DNA from: Pseudomonadota bacterium
Lineage (GTDB): Bacteria; Pseudomonadota; Gammaproteobacteria; Woeseiales; Woeseiaceae
Length of the DNA: 7,919 nucleotides
Assembly (NCBI GenBank): GCA_027295475.1
Contig: JAPUKV010000111.1
Span: 1-7,919 of the forward strand
Direction of reading: 5' to 3'
Translations under genes and position numbers: made by a program
The notes under the pieces: model-generated
The model's database searches: none
What the model saw: only the letters and a program-made list of their open reading frames with translations
What the model was told of the DNA's origin: nothing
Shown: piece by piece, positions 6,741 through 7,919 of the stretch
How the letters are laid out: every line of letters begins with the position of its first letter
How positions within the stretch are numbered: position 1 is the first letter of the stretch

Positions 6741-6755
6741 ACCAGGCGTCCTGGT
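6741..6755. repeat. Perfect 6-bp hairpin
   Basis: ACCAGG CGT CCTGGT is a perfect inverted repeat with a three-base centre, about 19 bases to the left of the CRP-type site. It may be an operator half-site pair or a small hairpin; no T tract follows it. Confidence 0.35.
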
Positions 6756-6773
6756 GTTGTCGCAGCTGCATTG

Positions 6774-6789
6774 TGTGAGCAATGTCACA
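6774..6789. promoter_or_regulatory. Perfect CRP/Vfr-type binding site
   Basis: TGTGAGCAATGTCACA matches the CRP consensus TGTGA-N6-TCACA exactly in both half-sites. The symmetry extends one more base on each side (GTGTGA/TCACAC). It lies in the Sel1/lipoprotein divergent region. The best CRP-like spacing is on the minus strand: a TACAAT at 6712-6707 would start near 6700, putting the site centre about 81 bases upstream, in the range of class I activation. CRP-family regulators (CRP, Vfr, Clp) share this site; FNR does not. The binding itself is inferred. Confidence 0.6.
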
Positions 6790-6936
6790 CCACGCGTTTT
6801 TTTCCAGCCCATTTGCGCGAATCTGTGACGTGCTCTGGCCGGATCGCACTGCCCTCGTGATACAAAAAGCATGCAACACGGGATTGCCTCTGCGGGATGG
6901 AACCAATGGTCGCTGCCGATCAGGACCATGCAGAAT

Positions 6937-6942
6937 TACAAT
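6937..6942 (+). promoter_or_regulatory. Weak candidate -10 for the small lipoprotein gene
   Basis: TACAAT has one mismatch to the -10 consensus and lies about 46 bases before the GTG at 6988. No recognisable -35 sits at 16-18 bases upstream, so it would need an activator or be spurious. Confidence 0.25.
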
Positions 6943-6987
6943 AGATGGACATGGGGCTTTGGAGAAATTTTATTAGGTTTCGTCAAA

Positions 6988-7251
6988 GTGAAAGCACTTA
7001 GCATAATTTCGTTATTTCTGTTACTTGGTTGTGCACCGAGCACACTCGACCTTATCGAACAAGCACATCTCACCGGCGACTGGTCTCTCGTCAACCAGAG
7101 ATTTGACGCCGTGGAAAAACGTGAAAAACCACGTCCTCAATCATGTCCGCGTGGCACAACAAAATGGTGTACAAAGCGTTTTCGTGATGAGAGGTGCAAC
7201 TGCGTCAGTAACGCAGACCTTCGTGACCAGCTCAGTGCGTTTGGCTTTTAA
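6988..7251 (+). CDS. Small cysteine-rich lipoprotein of unknown function
   Basis: The 87-residue product from the GTG at 6988 begins with a short lipoprotein signal (VKALSIISLFLLLGC). A lipobox LLGC puts the lipidated cysteine at residue 15, so the mature protein of 73 residues should be anchored in a membrane facing the periplasm. The mature part has an acidic-to-neutral helix, then a basic region with four cysteines: CPRGTTKWC (residues 54-62) and CNC (70-72). These could form disulfides or bind metal. No family name can be assigned. The start is uncertain: GTG gives the best signal peptide, with an AGG about ten bases upstream, while an in-frame ATG at 6928 would give an unusually long leader. 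The open frame in the other phase (7025-7264) has no such features. Confidence 0.65.
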   Translation: MKALSIISLFLLLGCAPSTLDLIEQAHLTGDWSLVNQRFDAVEKREKPRPQSCPRGTTKWCTKRFRDERCNCVSNADLRDQLSAFGF

Positions 7252-7260
7252 CCGGTTAAA
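7247..7260. repeat. Perfect 14-base palindrome over the lipoprotein stop codon
   Basis: TTTAACCGGTTAAA is fully self-complementary and includes the TAA stop at 7249-7251. With no loop or T tract it is not a standard terminator; it may be a protein-binding site or chance. Confidence 0.3.
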
Positions 7261-7270
7261 CTGAAACAAC

Positions 7271-7299
7271 AGCGGGTCCCCTCCAGCTTTGGATCCGCT
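7271..7299 (-). terminator. Possible terminator hairpin
   Basis: AGCGGGTCC (7271-7279) and GGATCCGCT (7291-7299) pair over nine bases (one G-T) around an 11-base loop. On the minus strand the stem is followed by GTTGTTTC, a weak T-rich tail. It lies 16 bases beyond the CCA end of the tRNA-like fragment and could have ended that tRNA transcript or the transglycosylase-OmpA gene. On the plus strand, after the lipoprotein gene, no T tract follows. Confidence 0.4.
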
Positions 7300-7314
7300 C
7301 CCTTACCTGCCGTC

Positions 7315-7380
7315 TGGTGCGTGCGGCGAGACTCGAACTCGCATGTCCTTTCGGATCACGGATCTCAAGATCCGACGCCA
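7315..7380 (-). pseudogene. Degenerate tRNA (Leu-like) 3' half
   Basis: Read on the minus strand, this segment has an anticodon-type stem CGGAT/ATCCG (7376-7372 and 7365-7361) around CTTGAG, which is one base short of a normal loop. A long class II variable arm with TCC-GAAA-GGA follows. Next comes a perfect T arm GCGAG-TTCGAGT-CTCGC (7342-7326), then CGCACGC, a discriminator A, and an encoded CCA at 7317-7315. The long variable arm points to tRNA-Leu or Ser; GAG in the loop favours Leu. The expected 5' acceptor GCGTGCG is not found about 85 bases upstream, and no proper D arm is seen, although TGGCGTATTCTGGC could be a remnant. It therefore cannot fold as a functional tRNA and is a remnant or a tRNA 3'-end copy such as an attachment site. 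Confidence 0.6.
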
Positions 7381-7400
7381 GAATACGCCATATAATTCAG

Positions 7401-7919
7401 TTAGTTAGAAGAACGCTCGCCGAGGTTTCTTATTTCTACTCGCCGGTTATCCGCATGCAGCGGCCAGTCCGGCAACAGCAATTCGTCTTCTCCGTTGCCA
7501 ACGACTTCCAGGCGATCCGGGTCGATCCCACGAGTCACCAAAAAACGCCTTACTGTCTCGGCGCGATCCCGTGAAAGGCGTCGATTGTACTCGGCAGAGC
7601 CGGATGCGTCGGTATGGCCCGCAATCTGAAATCGGTAAATCGCCAGCGTGTCCTTCTGTAGCGCTGCCTCGAGTTGTTCGAGTTGCGCCTTGGCGTCCGG
7701 TCTCAGGTCCAGCATCTGCATATCGTCAAGTGATTGACGCAATCGTCGCTTCTCCCAGGCCATTCGGTAAGCCACGTAATACTTGAATACATTCCTGACG
7801 TAGTTGACGGTTTCGCGACCGATTTGTCGCGCTGCTACCAATTCAACGTTTTCCAACCAGCGGTTCGGATCATGACCTTCGGCTTCCGCCTGTCTTCGGA
7901 TACGCTGTATTTTCGCAGG
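7401..7919 (-). CDS. Lytic transglycosylase (MltF-like) fused to OmpA-type domain, C-terminal part
   Basis: The reading frame is open to the right edge, giving 172 residues of the C-terminus; the start lies outside. The first visible 60 residues (IRRQAEAEGHDPNRWLENVE, then GRETVNYVRNVFKYYVAYRM) resemble the end of the SLT domain of MltF-type membrane-bound lytic transglycosylases, which cleave peptidoglycan strands. From about residue 65 an OmpA/Pal-type peptidoglycan-binding domain follows: AGHTDASGSAEYN (100-112), the helix RRLSRDRAETVRRFL (113-127), RGIDPDRLEVVGNGE (130-144) and NRRVEI (158-163). The Asp of TDASG and the Arg of NRRVEI match the diaminopimelate-binding residues of the family. 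The usual first beta strand of the OmpA domain is short or absent. A TTG at 7856 is not the real start, since coding similarity continues upstream. Confidence 0.8.
   Translation of the reverse strand, partial: PAKIQRIRRQAEAEGHDPNRWLENVELVAARQIGRETVNYVRNVFKYYVAYRMAWEKRRLRQSLDDMQMLDLRPDAKAQLEQLEAALQKDTLAIYRFQIAGHTDASGSAEYNRRLSRDRAETVRRFLVTRGIDPDRLEVVGNGEDELLLPDWPLHADNRRVEIRNLGERSSN

Larger units (their letters stand above)
6581..6987. other. Divergent intergenic region with dense regulatory structure
   Basis: No convincing gene is seen in these 407 bases. Several open frames cross it but lack ribosome binding sites and family features. It lies between the divergent Sel1 and small-lipoprotein genes. 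In order it holds a Sel1-side promoter, a 7-bp stem-loop, a minus-strand TACAAT, a perfect 6-bp hairpin, a perfect CRP-type site and a weak plus-strand promoter, each listed separately. Confidence 0.6.

Noticed and set aside
6609..6929. Minus-strand open frames upstream of the Sel1 gene
   Set aside because: No ribosome binding site or recognisable features; they cover the CRP-type site and hairpins, which fits a regulatory region better.
7025..7264. 79-codon plus-strand open frame in another phase over the small lipoprotein
   Set aside because: It has no signal peptide or conserved pattern, while the overlapping frame has a lipobox and cysteine motifs.
7414..7420. GCGAGCG on the minus strand as the missing 5' acceptor of the tRNA
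   Set aside because: It has a central mismatch to CGCACGC, would give a roughly 106-base tRNA without a D arm, and lies inside the OmpA-domain coding sequence.
7317..7574. Plus-strand open frame beginning RAARLELACPFGSRISRSDA
   Set aside because: This is the familiar spurious product of reading antisense to a class II tRNA; it supports the tRNA fragment, not a protein.

Overview
The window looks like ordinary chromosome from a Gram-negative proteobacterium, most likely a gammaproteobacterium. The evidence is a complete System I cytochrome c maturation block (ccmA to ccmF order), an E. coli-type thymidine kinase, lipoprotein and Sec signal peptides, and a peptidoglycan-binding OmpA-type domain. 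The genus cannot be read from the sequence. I see no phage, insertion sequence, CRISPR array or rRNA gene.

Positions 1-3118 (minus strand) hold a tightly overlapped operon. It reads ccmA, ccmB, ccmC, ccmD, ccmE and the first 138 codons of ccmF, which runs off the left edge. CcmAB is the ABC transporter, CcmC loads heme onto the chaperone CcmE, CcmD stabilises that complex, and CcmF (with CcmH beyond the edge) attaches heme to apocytochrome c in the periplasm. A good sigma70-like promoter lies about 70-95 bases upstream of ccmA.

Positions 3119-5933 hold three genes. A divergent plus-strand gene encodes an ExeA-like AAA ATPase fused to a C-terminal FHA (phosphothreonine-binding) domain. It faces the minus-strand thymidine kinase tdk tail to tail. 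Divergent from tdk is a small secreted protein of unknown function with an apparent beta-alpha-beta-beta-alpha-beta pattern. A near-perfect bidirectional terminator separates that gene from the next.

Positions 5934-7919 hold a minus-strand Sel1-repeat secreted protein, a roughly 400-base intergenic region, a small cysteine-rich lipoprotein on the plus strand, a hairpin, a decayed tRNA-Leu-like 3' half, and the 3' end of a minus-strand gene. The intergenic region contains a perfect CRP-type palindrome, a perfect 6-bp hairpin, a longer stem-loop and a strong candidate promoter. The final gene appears to fuse a lytic transglycosylase (MltF-like) C-terminus to an OmpA-type peptidoglycan-binding domain.

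I do not see a coherent novel multi-gene system. The points most worth checking are the AAA-FHA protein with its degenerate Walker B and possible phospho-switch, the transglycosylase-OmpA fusion, the CRP-like operator, and the tRNA fragment as a possible integration scar.
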